NCBI RefSeq assembly: GCF_900091505.1
Contig: NZ_LT607409.1
Location: forward strand, 6,634,001-6,698,000
From: Micromonospora chokoriensis
GTDB taxonomy: Bacteria > Actinomycetota > Actinomycetes > Mycobacteriales > Micromonosporaceae
DNA length: 64,000 nucleotides
Direction: 5' to 3'
Notes under the pieces: model-generated
The model's database searches: none
Told to the model about the DNA's origin: nothing
Seen by the model: the letters and a program-made list of their open reading frames with translations, nothing else
Program-made: the position numbers and the translations under genes
Part shown: one piece after another, positions 35,232 through 43,994 of the stretch
Position numbering within the stretch: position 1 is the stretch's first letter
How the letters are laid out: each line of letters starts with the position of its first letter

Positions 35232-35311
35232 TTGATCAACTCGGGTTCACGGAAGTCGCGGCATCCCAAGCACCAGGACACCCCGATTTCCCGCAAACCG
35301 TGTCGATCAAG
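35232..35311. repeat. GATCAA-bounded palindromic repeat upstream of dxr
   Basis: It begins TTGATCAACTCGGG and ends GTGTCGATCAAG, with GGAAGTCGCGG and CCCCGATTTCC inside. It sits 73 bases upstream of the dxr start. The same type of element stands at the same place upstream of each dxr fragment. Confidence 0.8.
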
Positions 35312-35966
35312 CCTCTTCGTCGGTCGACTCGGGCACCGGCTCGGTCGGTGCCGCCTCCTCGCCCAGCAGGTCGCCCGGATCGATGGAGAACTCGAACGGC
35401 TCTCGCATGACGAACCGGGTTCCGGCAGCCGCAGCGGCCACCGGTCGGTACTCCCCCTCGATCAACTCGTACAGCGCGATCGTGGGCACCCGATTACGCA
35501 GGTCGACCCGGAGGAAAAAGGGAACACCGACCGCGGCGTACTCACGCGGACGGTCGATGATGTCCTTGCGCCGGTTCCCGGGGGAGACAATCTCGCCCAA
35601 CAGCACGGCGTGCCCGATGCCCATCGTCGTCCGGCCACCGCCCGGCGCGTCGAGGATCACGATGTCGGGGATAAAGAGATCTTCACCAGAGACGACGTTC
35701 GTCTCCAGATAGAGCCACAGCTTTGCACGGCGGGCTGCCTGCTTCAGGTGATACGCGAGGTCCAACTCCGCGTCCTGATGGTCGTATCCGGCATGTGGTG
35801 TCACGATCACGCTTCCGCTCAGGACCTCAACCTTGGGGCCGTTGGTCTCCGGCAACAGGTCAAGGGCGAGCTGCGCAGTCCACGGCTCGTCGTGCCACCG
35901 CAGCACATCGAACGACGGCTCGGTGTGCTGCGGCGCCGGCTCCGGCGCGAACGCGGCCTGGGCCAT
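35307..35966 (-). CDS. Uma2-family (PD-(D/E)XK fold) putative endonuclease
   Basis: This 219-residue protein belongs to the Uma2/DUF820 group, widespread in actinobacteria and cyanobacteria and predicted to have the restriction-endonuclease fold. Key segments are the N-terminal VEVLSGSVIVTPHAGYDHQDA, FIPDIVILDAPG with the conserved Asp, and VLLGEIVSPGNRRKDIIDRP (Glu and Lys region). The stop codon lies within the GATCAAG palindrome upstream of dxr. Its role is not established. Confidence 0.85.
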   Translation of the reverse strand: MAQAAFAPEPAPQHTEPSFDVLRWHDEPWTAQLALDLLPETNGPKVEVLSGSVIVTPHAGYDHQDAELDLAYHLKQAARRAKLWLYLETNVVSGEDLFIPDIVILDAPGGGRTTMGIGHAVLLGEIVSPGNRRKDIIDRPREYAAVGVPFFLRVDLRNRVPTIALYELIEGEYRPVAAAAAGTRFVMREPFEFSIDPGDLLGEEAAPTEPVPESTDEEA

Positions 35967-36649
35967 CCGGGCTCACCCCCTCAGCGGACCATCCTGCTCA
36001 GGTCAGCCTAACCACCACAGCCCGTACGACGCGTCATCGCACACCCAGTGCGACGGTCTAGCCACCTCGCCGACCTCGTGTCGATCAAGGGGCGGCTCTG
36101 CCTTCCTCGCCTGACTCCTGGTCGTTTAGCAACGATTCGAACTTGCTACGGACCAAAAACCGCCACTCACTTACTTCAAGCATCAGCACTATCCGACTCT
36201 GGGGTGCCTAGCTACGACCGACATGAGCACGGTGTCAAACGAGCAGAGCAAGAAAGGTCATCGCCAGCCTGCCGGAGTTTCAGACCGTTTTCGTCGGCGC
36301 GAGACCACCTTCCAAGCCTATTTTCCCTCGGAGGGAGCTGCACGACTCATGCCTGGCAGCCGTTGAGCTCGTCGTCATGAGGCTACTCGACCACGCCCAC
36401 ATCGGCGTCGCCGCCACCGCCTACGGGTAACTTCGCTTTCAACGCGAGGCATCGACACCTCAGCACCGCCCTGGACGGTCCCGGTGAGCCGTCGTGCGCC
36501 CCTTTGTCTGCGGACGTTGCCGTCAACCCCCGCAGTCAAACCGCCTCGAAAAGCCGCAACAGCTTTCCGGAAACGGCGAGGGACGCTTTTTTGCGGAAAC
36601 AGAAATCAGATATCGGTTCCTTGATTAACCGGAAAAGCTGAATGGCCCA
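35967..36649. other. Gene-free stretch at the left edge of the toxin island
   Basis: Here base composition becomes lower in GC. Bases 36061-36110 match 40575-40625 (CTCGCCGACCTCGTGTCGAT, then a conserved CTCNGCCTTCCTCG), i.e. half of the dispersed palindrome and its flank. The rest has no recognisable gene. Probably decayed cassette DNA. Confidence 0.5.
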
Positions 36650-36985
36650 TCATTGACCAATTCCTTCACCTGCAAGCAGGGCCCTGAGACGCCTAACCTC
36701 TTCCACAAGGCGCGGCACAGCCTCCCGCGCCATTGCAATGAACGCGGCGTTCTCGTCCCAGCGTTCGTCGCCAGAATCGACGTATCGCGGATGCTGAACC
36801 AATGTTGCAGCAATCATCTCTCGATGATCAAAGTTCGGCCACCTCTCGGCAGCACCAGTGTCGGGAGCCGTGCTAACCGCTACAAGATTCATAGCGAATT
36901 CATCGTCCAAGGTCCTAACAAACCAAGGCGCCGGAGTTGCCGCTCGGCACAACTCTTCAATCTCCTCAAGTTCATCTTCACGCAT
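36650..36985 (-). CDS. Putative orphan immunity protein (Ea22-like)
   Basis: A 111-residue acidic protein starting MREDELEEIEELCRAATPAP and ending MAREAVPRLVEEVRRLRALL. The layout (N-terminal Ala-Thr-Pro-x-Pro-Trp and C-terminal PxLxxEVxRLR) resembles Ea22-like proteins of phages and small proteins in toxin islands. ATG 36985 follows GGGGGG. It lies 64 bases downstream of a scrap of Rhs sequence at 37049-37125, the position of an immunity gene after a lost toxin. Function as immunity protein is inferred from place only. Confidence 0.55.
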   Translation of the reverse strand: MREDELEEIEELCRAATPAPWFVRTLDDEFAMNLVAVSTAPDTGAAERWPNFDHREMIAATLVQHPRYVDSGDERWDENAAFIAMAREAVPRLVEEVRRLRALLAGEGIGQ

Positions 36986-37048
36986 GTGGCCACCCCCCAG
37001 CAATCTATTTAAACCGGCCGGGGTGCCCGCAGGCCGGAAAGCACTGGG

Positions 37049-37125
37049 GCACCACCGACATCAGCGACCGGCCCATGTTGGCCTGCGCCTGCGACACCAT
37101 CGCCGCCGACAGGCCCATGTCGGCC
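37049..37125 (-). pseudogene. Scrap of Rhs post-core sequence
   Basis: The bases ACCACCGACATCAGCGACCG and the following segment to about 37125 match the part of the complete Rhs genes that encodes AAMVSQAQANMGRSLMSVV (42566-42645 and 50800-50880). Only about 25 codons remain. It marks a fifth, almost fully lost cassette. Confidence 0.75.
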
Positions 37126-37405
37126 AGAACCGCGGCAGGTCAACACTCTCATCCGAAAAGGAATCGAGATCGGTTCGAATGCGAGCGTCAGTTCTCCGAC
37201 ATTACCCGGAGATATAACCACAACAACCGCTGCTCCGACATAATCGCTACCAGATCAATCTACCTTAGGCATTCCGACAACCGAGGACGTCAGCCTCCGC
37301 CCTAGGCGTCCCGTAAGTACCTGAACGGAACGGAGACTGATAACCACACCTGCCCGCGCCCCTCATCGCCACGTCAACATGCGGTGCAGTCAGTCCAAAC
37401 TTCTT

Positions 37406-37759
37406 CTACATAGCCTTCGCGAGCAGACGCACAGCTTCCACCAACTCTCGCTCGCCCCGGAAACCGGGAGGCACTTCAAGACCTCCCCGATCCAGGAGCA
37501 CAAGAGACGTGAGGAGAATTCCCCGTATTAGATCACGACGAACTGGATGGCGACTCTCCGAATAACATTCAAATAACGCGCCTACAAATCGGGGAAAGAC
37601 CTGCGGGTCAACTTCGCACGTATCATCGTCGGAAGGCGCCAATCCACTTGGGATACCGAGAACAACCGCAGCGCCGTCCGCAAGCGAGACGAATAGGTGA
37701 CCGATCCTCAGAGCAGGATCCCAGACGTCATCCCCGGAAACTGTGAAGTAGTAGCTCAC
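37406..37759 (-). CDS. DUF6086-like putative immunity protein
   Basis: This 117-residue protein starts MSYYFTVSGDDVWDPALRIG, matching the actinobacterial DUF6086 pattern (MS-x-Y-F ... W-x-P ... LF), then VLGIPSGLAPSDDDTCEVDP. Its GTG start overlaps the stop of the preceding (frameshifted) toxin frame by four bases (GTGA), as expected of a toxin-immunity pair. DUF6086 genes are frequent beside Rhs-type toxins, so I infer an immunity role against the ExK-like toxin that is now broken. Confidence 0.7.
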   Translation of the reverse strand: MSYYFTVSGDDVWDPALRIGHLFVSLADGAAVVLGIPSGLAPSDDDTCEVDPQVFPRFVGALFECYSESRHPVRRDLIRGILLTSLVLLDRGGLEVPPGFRGERELVEAVRLLAKAM

Positions 37760-39067
37760 TCAGCCATCTCCAATCGTAGATCGAGTTCTGGTCCACCTCT
37801 CCGCAGGACGGCGAAGTAATTCTCAAGGGTGGCCCGGAAGCGCGGGTCTATGGCCGGGTTCGTAAACCTGAAGCCAATCGGAGCATTCTCGTAACCAGGG
37901 AGGTGCTGACGCGCCCGAGGTACGCGTCCAACTTCCGGTTAATGTGCTTATTCACCCACGACTCATCGCCGAATATTGCGCTTTTCTCTTCCCAGAGTAC
38001 GCCACCCTCAATGTGATCGATGTCAGTGATTCGATCCCTGTCTCCGGGTCATAGACATCGTAGTCGCGCTCGCCCTCAAGGCATCCATTAGTGTTATGAA
38101 CGAGGACCGGCGTCTCGCCTACGAGCACATAGTACGTGTGGGTGTTGGCGACGGTGAGGTTGTGGACGGTGGCCCACTCGGTGCTCCAGCGCTCGATTGC
38201 CGTGATCTGCACGAGGGTGCCTGCACTGGTGCGCAGCATCTGCCCGGATGCCAGGTCGGTGGCGTCGACCCACTCGTTCAGCTCCGGCACCCAGAACGGG
38301 TGACCGTCGGTCGCCGTGACCTCGGCCGTGTCCGAACCCCGGTCACCGTCGGTATCGATGGTGACCTTCACCAGGTGCTTGACACCCTCACCCTTGATCG
38401 CGGCGGTGACCGTCGACACCTCGACCCGACTCGTCTCCGGATCAGTGACCTGGACCTTGTCGCCCGGCTTTACGTCCTCAATCGGCTTGGCCGACCCGTC
38501 AGCCATGAGCACCTTGGTACCCGGTACGAAGCTGTTTCCAGGAGTCTCGCAGGATCCACCGCTGGAGCCGCCGTTACTACGTTCCGAGGCACCTGCTTTC
38601 CCGCCGGGCTTCGAATCGCCCTTGCCGCCACCGGACTTGCCAGCGCCGCTCGATCCGGCCGACGATCCCTTCGGATTACTCTTCGCCTGGGCCTGTTTCT
38701 GGACCGGGTTAACCGTCTTCTTCGACGCCTGCGTCGTCGTGTTGACCTTGTCGGCGGCCTTCTTCTTGGCTGCCTGCGCGGCCTTCTTCGCCCGCTCGGT
38801 CGCCAGCTCCTTGGCGTTCAACGCGGCCGTCTCCGCCACCCGGGCAGCAGCCAAAACCGCCTCAGCAGCCCGCTTCGCTGCCCGCCACGCCTGGATCGCG
38901 TCAATCGTCCGGATGACCGCCCGCAGGGGTGGCCTGACGCTGCTGGACCGTCAGCAGACGGGTGCCGCCCGGCCCGTAAATGTGCCGAGTCTCGTCCTGC
39001 GCCGCCCACTGCTGCGCGGGCACAGTGGCGCACCCGGCCAACCCAATCGGCATACCATCAGCGGGTC
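37756..39067 (-). pseudogene. Decayed Rhs tip: ricin scrap - linker - HINT - frameshifted toxin
   Basis: Right to left: about 120 bases match the ricin-lectin end of the main Rhs gene (38945-39067). Then comes an internal deletion into the Ala/Lys linker, a HINT domain (NSFVPGTKVLMADGS to VLVHNTNG, ending at about 38085), and a toxin region. The toxin frame reads GCLEGERDYDVYDPETG, then continues correctly only after two frameshifts: DIDHIEGGVLWEEKSAIFG in one frame, then HLPGYENAPIGFRFTNPA to the end LRLEMAE in another. The order DHIEGGVLWEEKSA suggests an ExK nuclease fold. The frameshifts make it a pseudogene. Intact reading stops at 37952. Confidence 0.8.
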
Positions 39068-39073
39068 ACGCCG

Positions 39074-39682
39074 CCGACCCCGGAACGGGCCACCGCTGGC
39101 GGTGACGATCAACCGCCGCACCTCACCGCGCGTACCGGAGCGCAGACACTGGGCCAGCGCCGAATGCTCCGAGTCGACCGGCACGATCTGCCCCGGCCGC
39201 GTCACCGCGGCCCTTACCAGGGGGCCGCCGGCCACCAGCGACTCCTTGTTGGCAAGCGCGAGGGTACGACCAGCCTTCAGCGCAGCCAGCGTAGGAGCGA
39301 GGCCCAGCGAGCCGACCACCCCGTTGAGCACGATGTCACACGGCCACTGGGCCAGCTCAGCCATCGCGTCCGGCCCGGCCACGATCTTGGGAAGCTTGAA
39401 GTCACCGGTGGCCCACCCGCGCCGACTCGCCTCCGCGTAGAACGCGAGCTGCAGATCCTGCGCGGCGGACGCCCGAGCCACCCCGACCACGTCGACACCC
39501 AGCTCCAGGGCCTGCGCGGCGAGCAGCTCGACGTTCCCACCACCCGCGCCCACGGCGACCACCCGGAACCGGTCCGGGTTACGCCGGACGATGTCGATGG
39601 CCTGCATACCGATCGAACCAGTGGACCCGAGCAGAACAAGATCGCGCGGTGAAGCCACAGGGCCATTCTTCCCCACCGTCAC
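39074..39682 (-). pseudogene. Truncated dxr copy 1 (first about 200 codons)
   Basis: Bases 39074-39682 line up with 34551-35159 of the real dxr at a constant offset of 4523, with only scattered substitutions. The start codon, GSTGSIG NADPH motif (GSTGSIGMQAID) and ANKES are kept, but the frame leaves homology after SGGPFRGRRRD and runs into Rhs sequence, losing the C-terminal half with the metal site. Some substitutions are in codons (GVDVVG for GVEAVG). It cannot be active. Homology continues upstream into the dxr leader and palindrome at 39756-39838. Confidence 0.9.
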
Positions 39683-39755
39683 TGCAAGCCCGCTGGGAGC
39701 CTCAGCCCACTCCCGCCGCCCCGCCCGCCCTCGCTCCCGCAGGCCCGTCCGGAAC

Positions 39756-39838
39756 CATGATCAACTCGACTTCCTGCGAACCGGGGGCCATCCATCTCAC
39801 CCGGACACCGCGACTTCCTGGAAACCGTGTCGATCAAG
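39756..39838. repeat. GATCAA-bounded palindromic repeat upstream of dxr copy 1
   Basis: It starts CATGATCAACTCGACTTCCT and ends GTGTCGATCAAG, with GCGACTTCCTG(G) inside. Position relative to the dxr copy (74 bases upstream of its start) equals that of the real dxr, so it was copied together with it. Confidence 0.8.
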
Positions 39839-39941
39839 CCATGCCGACCACCAAGCAGCGGGTCTCGCATCCCGTATCGCAGCTCATCGCATCCTCCGGG
39901 CAGTCAGCCCTTCTTGCGCCACCTGCGGAGACATCGACTTA

Positions 39942-40220
39942 TCACTCTGCGACCTCACTTTCAGCCGAGGCAACGCTCTCTATGACGTCATGGAAAGTTG
40001 AATGAAACGCGGCATCCTCTCTCCAGGCCACGCTTTCCACAACAATTTCCTTAGCCTCAGTCATCGCCATTCCACGATACCGGGCGAACACAATAGTCGA
40101 CTGCACAATCGACAGCCCAGAACCTTTTAGATACCCAATGAGTACGGAGTCGTCCACTTCATCAGGAAAAACCTCTCGCACGTTCTGCAAATGCTTGCCC
40201 GAGTCGAAAGTCGTCGCCAC
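39942..40220 (-). CDS. Putative orphan immunity protein with L7/L12-like motif
   Basis: A 92-residue acidic protein from GTG 40220 (MATTFDSGKHLQNVREVFP). The centre FARYRGMAMTEAKEIVVESV resembles the pattern R-x-x-x-G-M-x-L-x-E-A-K-x-x-V of L7/L12 C-terminal-like domains found in actinobacterial immunity proteins. Upstream frame bases encode a scrap of HINT (LVPGTKVLMADG), then a non-homologous stretch, with no toxin left. It stands at the immunity position of a lost cassette. Role inferred. Confidence 0.6.
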   Translation of the reverse strand: MATTFDSGKHLQNVREVFPDEVDDSVLIGYLKGSGLSIVQSTIVFARYRGMAMTEAKEIVVESVAWREDAAFHSTFHDVIESVASAESEVAE

Positions 40221-40324
40221 CGCTAGCCCTTCCTCAAGCGACCCGACGCGACATCCAGCACATAGCTGAATTCTCGTCGCGGCTTCCCTGGCGTGACACG
40301 TTTTCCGGGGAGGATGATTGTTGC

Positions 40325-40500
40325 AATTCCGCCCGTCGGCCATCAGAACCTTGGTACCCGGTACAAGCGACGTTGCCACCGCCCGCACCCACGGCGACCA
40401 CCCGGAACCGGTCCGGATTACGCCGGATGATGTCGATGCCGTGCGTAATTCTTCCCCGCCGCCACTGCAAGCCCGCTGGGAGCCTCAGCCCTCCCGCTGC
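40325..40500 (-). pseudogene. Mini junction: HINT scrap joined to a dxr 5' scrap
   Basis: Bases 40325-40367 match the start of the HINT domain (complement of GTCGGCCATCAGAACCTTGG). At 40368 the sequence switches to dxr (aligned with 35006 on, offset 5362); after a 56-base gap it continues as dxr leader (from 40448 = 35142, offset 5306) up to the palindrome at 40525. So this is a third dxr fragment, with a few dozen codons of the N-terminal part only. Confidence 0.85.
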
Positions 40501-40524
40501 CGCCCCGCCCCGCTGCGCCCGCCC

Positions 40525-40604
40525 TTTGATCAACACCCCATCGCCGATCTAGCGGTAACCCCGCTACCCGACGCCCCCACCTCGCCGACCTCGTGTCGAT
40601 CAAG
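40525..40604. repeat. GATCAA-bounded palindromic repeat upstream of the mini dxr scrap
   Basis: Starts TTTGATCAACACC and ends GTGTCGATCAAG. Its right half plus flank matches 36061-36110. Confidence 0.75.
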
Positions 40605-40676
40605 CGGCGACTCAGCCTTCCTCGGGCAACCCTCCGGCAGACCGGGGGAACCTCAGCAAGCGACCCCGAGCTAGCT

Positions 40677-41162
40677 TCATTGCAACGCCGCGAGAGCGCG
40701 CTTCGTGCGCTTTAGCGCGAACCCGCCGAAGCTATCCGCAGCACGTTCCAGGATAGAGCCAGGAATCGAGCCTCCCGGTTCCCATAGCACTACTGGAGCC
40801 TCGCCCTCTTCATCTGAGGCGGCGGTATCCATTGCATACAGACCACCCATACCATCAGACATAAAAACAACCAAAGCAGCCGGCATTGCGCTCGTTCGCC
40901 GAGCCTCTAAAGTCATCCGCACCGCCCCGAAGAGGACATTTCGATCGTCATCACGTGCCCAGACTCCGTAGAATTCCTCACCGGCAATATCGCATTCACC
41001 AAGCTGTCGCAAGAATTCGCGATAGGTGAGCGGCAGGCTGAGGCCGAGCTGGGCTTCGGCCCGCGCGATTAAGTCCTCGTCACAGCCGCCAGCAATGTTG
41101 GCGATCTGCGAGTTGGCCCGAACAAGCCGAATAAACTCCTCGGCGTCCTCGTGGGCACTCAC
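40677..41162 (-). CDS. SMI1/KNR4 (SUKH-1) family immunity protein
   Basis: The 161-residue protein has the SUKH layout: GGCDEDLIARAEAQLGLSLP, LTYREFLRQLGECDIAGEEF, VLFGAVRMTLEARR, VVFMSDGMGGLYAMDT and PVVLWEPGG. SUKH proteins are the most common immunity proteins for bacterial HNH-fold nuclease toxins. It starts 18 bases after the stop of the LHH-type toxin tip, so it is very probably the cognate immunity protein of that cassette. Confidence 0.9.
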   Translation of the reverse strand: MSAHEDAEEFIRLVRANSQIANIAGGCDEDLIARAEAQLGLSLPLTYREFLRQLGECDIAGEEFYGVWARDDDRNVLFGAVRMTLEARRTSAMPAALVVFMSDGMGGLYAMDTAASDEEGEAPVVLWEPGGSIPGSILERAADSFGGFALKRTKRALAALQ

Positions 41163-41180
41163 TCCACTGACCTCCTCTTA

Positions 41181-42941
41181 CTAAAATCCGGCCGCACGAC
41201 TCTTCCAGTACGCAGTCTTCCACACGGCGAACGCATCGCGGTCGATGCCACTCGGTATACGAGTTCCAACGTTGATATGAAGTTGTCGGAACCAGCCCTG
41301 ATGCATCGATTGAGTTAGTTCGGCGAGTGGGCCATCCTGGGTCTGCAGCATATGGTGAAGAACTACGGGGTTATCGTCCGGCCCCATTGGCGCGAGACCC
41401 TGCTGCATCCGCTTCAAATTCGTCCTGCCATATTTATCTTTCGGCGAAGTGTAATTCGGATCAACCAAGTCGTCGCGCTGATAGACGCGCTGCCCATCGA
41501 CATCTGTTGGTGTCCATTTTCCGCCGCAGTTGTGCACGAGTACCGACGCGCTGCCGGCGATTACATAGTACGTGTGGGTGTTGGCGACGGTGAGGTTGTG
41601 GACGGTGGCCCACTCGGTGCTCCAGCGCTCGATTGCCGTGATCTGCACGAGGGTGCCGGCGCTGGTTCGCAGCATCTGGCCGGTTCGCAGGTCGGTGGCG
41701 TCGACCCATTCGTCCAGCTCCGGCACCCAGAACGGGTGACCGTCGGTCGCCGTGACCTCGGCCGTGTCCGAACCCTGCTCACCGTCGGTGTCGATGGTGA
41801 CCTTCACCAGGTTCTTGACACCCTCACCCGTGATCGCGGCGGTGACCGTCTCCACCTCGACCCGACCCGTCTCCGGATCGGTCACCTGGACCTTGTCGCC
41901 CGGCTTGACGTCCTCGATCGGCTTCGTTGACCCGTCGGCCATCAGAACCTTGGTGCCAGGGACGAAACTATTGCCGTCTGTCGGGCACGAACCGCCGGCG
42001 TCAGGCTTGCCGGCGCCGCCGCCTCCGCTGGTTCCGCCATTACTGCGACCGGAAGCACCCGACGCACCACCGGGCTTAGCGTCGCCTTTGCCGGCACCGC
42101 CGGAACTCTTGTTACCGCCGGACTTGCCGGCACCGCTCGATCCGGCCGACGATCCCTTCGGATTGCCCTTCGCCTGGGCCTGTTTCTGGACCGGGTTGCC
42201 GGTCTTCTTCGACGCCTGCGTCGCCTTGTTGCTCGTCGTGTTGACCTTGTCGGCGGCCTTCTTCTTGGCTGCCTGCGCGGCCTTCTTCGCCCGCTCGATC
42301 GCCAGCTTCTTGGCGTTCAACGCGGCTGTCTCCGCCGCCCGGGCGGCAGCTAGGACAGCCTCGGCGGCTCTCTTCGCTGCCCGCCACGCCTGGATCGCGT
42401 CGATCGTCCGGTTGACCGCCCGCATCACGGCCGGGATCTTGCCGAGCTTGGCCCACGGAATCGCCCCGATGATCAAGCTGCCGCACGCCCACATGTCACC
42501 GCCGAAGCAGTTCATGGCGTCGTTGATGCCGATGAACTCCTTAAGGATGTACCAGGCCGAGTCGAGCACCACCGACATCAGCGACCGGCCCATGTTCGCC
42601 TGCGCCTGCGACACCATCGCCGCCGACAGACCCGCACCGGCCAACGCCGCCGCCGTCTCCGACGCGGTCAACGCCACCGACAGACCCGACGGGTCCGAGT
42701 GGGTCACCGGATTGTTGTGGGCATACGCGTACCCGTTGGACTGCGCCGGGTCAGCCAGATCCGAGATCGGGTCCGCGGCACCCGTGCAGCTCTGCACCGC
42801 GAAGGCCGAAGCCGCGGTGTACACGGCCGGCTGCACACACCAGGTGTCGTACGCAGCCAGCGTGCCCAGGTTCGGGTTGCTCTGGTTCGGCGTGGCAGCA
42901 AAGCCCCACCGCTGCGCGGGTGACCCATTGCACCCGTACAA
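41181..42941 (-). CDS. Orphan Rhs tip with HINT and LHH-type nuclease domain
   Basis: A 586-residue promoterless frame. The N-terminal part is a piece of ricin-like lectin (SPAQRWGFAATPNQSNPNLG) joined after a deletion to the end of the Rhs core (DLADPAQSNGYAYAHNNPVT). The Ala/Lys linker follows, then HINT (NSFVPGTKVLMADGSTKPIE to VLVHNCGG) and a toxin of about 115 residues: GRTNLKRMQQGLAPMG, NPVVLHHMLQTQDGPLAEL, QSMHQ. The LHH motif and the R-x-x-L spacing are typical of the LHH group of HNH/Endo VII nucleases. No signal peptide, and only a TTG at 42941 as a possible start. It is followed by its SUKH gene. Confidence 0.85.
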   Translation of the reverse strand: MYGCNGSPAQRWGFAATPNQSNPNLGTLAAYDTWCVQPAVYTAASAFAVQSCTGAADPISDLADPAQSNGYAYAHNNPVTHSDPSGLSVALTASETAAALAGAGLSAAMVSQAQANMGRSLMSVVLDSAWYILKEFIGINDAMNCFGGDMWACGSLIIGAIPWAKLGKIPAVMRAVNRTIDAIQAWRAAKRAAEAVLAAARAAETAALNAKKLAIERAKKAAQAAKKKAADKVNTTSNKATQASKKTGNPVQKQAQAKGNPKGSSAGSSGAGKSGGNKSSGGAGKGDAKPGGASGASGRSNGGTSGGGGAGKPDAGGSCPTDGNSFVPGTKVLMADGSTKPIEDVKPGDKVQVTDPETGRVEVETVTAAITGEGVKNLVKVTIDTDGEQGSDTAEVTATDGHPFWVPELDEWVDATDLRTGQMLRTSAGTLVQITAIERWSTEWATVHNLTVANTHTYYVIAGSASVLVHNCGGKWTPTDVDGQRVYQRDDLVDPNYTSPKDKYGRTNLKRMQQGLAPMGPDDNPVVLHHMLQTQDGPLAELTQSMHQGWFRQLHINVGTRIPSGIDRDAFAVWKTAYWKSRAAGF

Positions 42942-43064
42942 CTACAAAGGCTGGTTCGGAACGGCCAACCCACGACTGAGGTCGACGGCACTTGTTAGCC
43001 AGGCCGACGTACGAGCTCCGGCCCTGGCGCCCGCACCGACGATCCGCTCGACCTGGCCGTCGTA

Positions 43065-43573
43065 AACTCGTCGCGGCTGCGGCCCCGGAACGGGCCGCCG
43101 CTGGCTGTCACGATCAACCGTCGCACCTCACCGCGCGACCCGGAGCGCAGACACTGCGCCAACGCCGAATGCTCCGAGTCGACCGGCACGATCTGCCCCG
43201 GCCGCGTCACCGCGGCCCGGACCAGGGGGCCGCCGGCCACCAGCGACTCCTTGTTGGCAAGCGCGAGGGTACGACCAGCACCCAGCGCGGCCAGCGTAGG
43301 AGCGAGGCCCAGCGAGCCGACCACCCCGTTGAGCACGATGTCACACGGCCACTGGGCCAACTCGGCCATCGCGTCCGGCCCGGCCACGATCTTGGGAAGC
43401 TTGAAGTCACCGGTGGCCCACCCGCGCCGACTCGCCTCCGCGTAGAACGCGAGCTGCAGATCCTGCGCGGCGGACGCCCGAGCCACCCCGACCGCCTCGA
43501 CGCCCAACTCCAGGGCCTGCGCGGCGAGCAGCTCGACGTTGCCACCGCCCGCACCCACGGCGACCACCCGGAA
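43065..43573 (-). pseudogene. Truncated dxr copy 2, lacking the start
   Basis: Bases 43065-43573 align with 34537-35045 (offset 8528). Then 119 bases of the original are missing and the copy resumes at the dxr leader (43573 = 35164, offset 8409), with a 2-base (AA) micro-homology at the join. This removes the start codon and GSTGSIG motif. On the left it abuts Rhs ricin-region sequence (42942-43063, matching about 51785-51885). No function is possible for the product. Confidence 0.9.
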
Positions 43574-43611
43574 GCCCGCTGGGAGCGTCAGCCCAGGCCC
43601 CGGCGCCGCTT

Positions 43612-43688
43612 CATGATCGACACGGCATCGTCGATCTGGCGGCATCCTCGCCCGACACCCCCACCTCGCCGAACTCGTGTCGATCAAG
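43612..43688. repeat. GATCAA-bounded palindromic repeat upstream of dxr copy 2
   Basis: Starts CATGATCGACACGG, ends GTGTCGATCAAG; central part diverged. Right half CCACCTCGCCGAACTCGTGT resembles the right halves at 40580 and 36063. Confidence 0.75.
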
Positions 43689-43994
43689 CCCTACCGTCCA
43701 CAGACGTGCCCGATGGCACAGCGAGACCAACGTTCGATTACTCCGATCTGCACGAAGGCCCCGGCGCTCGTTGCGGCATCTGGACGAATCTCACATCCAC
43801 GCATTGGCATACATGCCATGTACCTGACAGCAACCGTGACAGCAACCCGCGCGCACAACCACACCCCACGGCGCACAAGGTTAACAATCAACAACGGAGC
43901 GTTGCATGCCAGTCGCAGAGAACGCGCACCGCTGAAATTTGCAGGAGTCGATTGCTCGGCACTTGTTAATTGCGCGTTGCGGACGCCATTCTTC
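43689..43994. other. Gene-free gap between dxr copy 2 and the immunity gene
   Basis: Lower-GC sequence (for example CAACGGAGCGTTGCATG) with no recognisable gene, promoter or Rhs remnant. It corresponds in place to 39840-39941 and 35967-36649. Confidence 0.45.

Noticed and set aside
36048..36380. A 110-codon plus-strand frame
   Set aside because: No ribosome site, no homology, composition unlike neighbouring genes; left as gene-free.
39074..43573. Extra functional dxr paralogues
   Set aside because: All three lack the C-terminal half with the active site; they are fragments.
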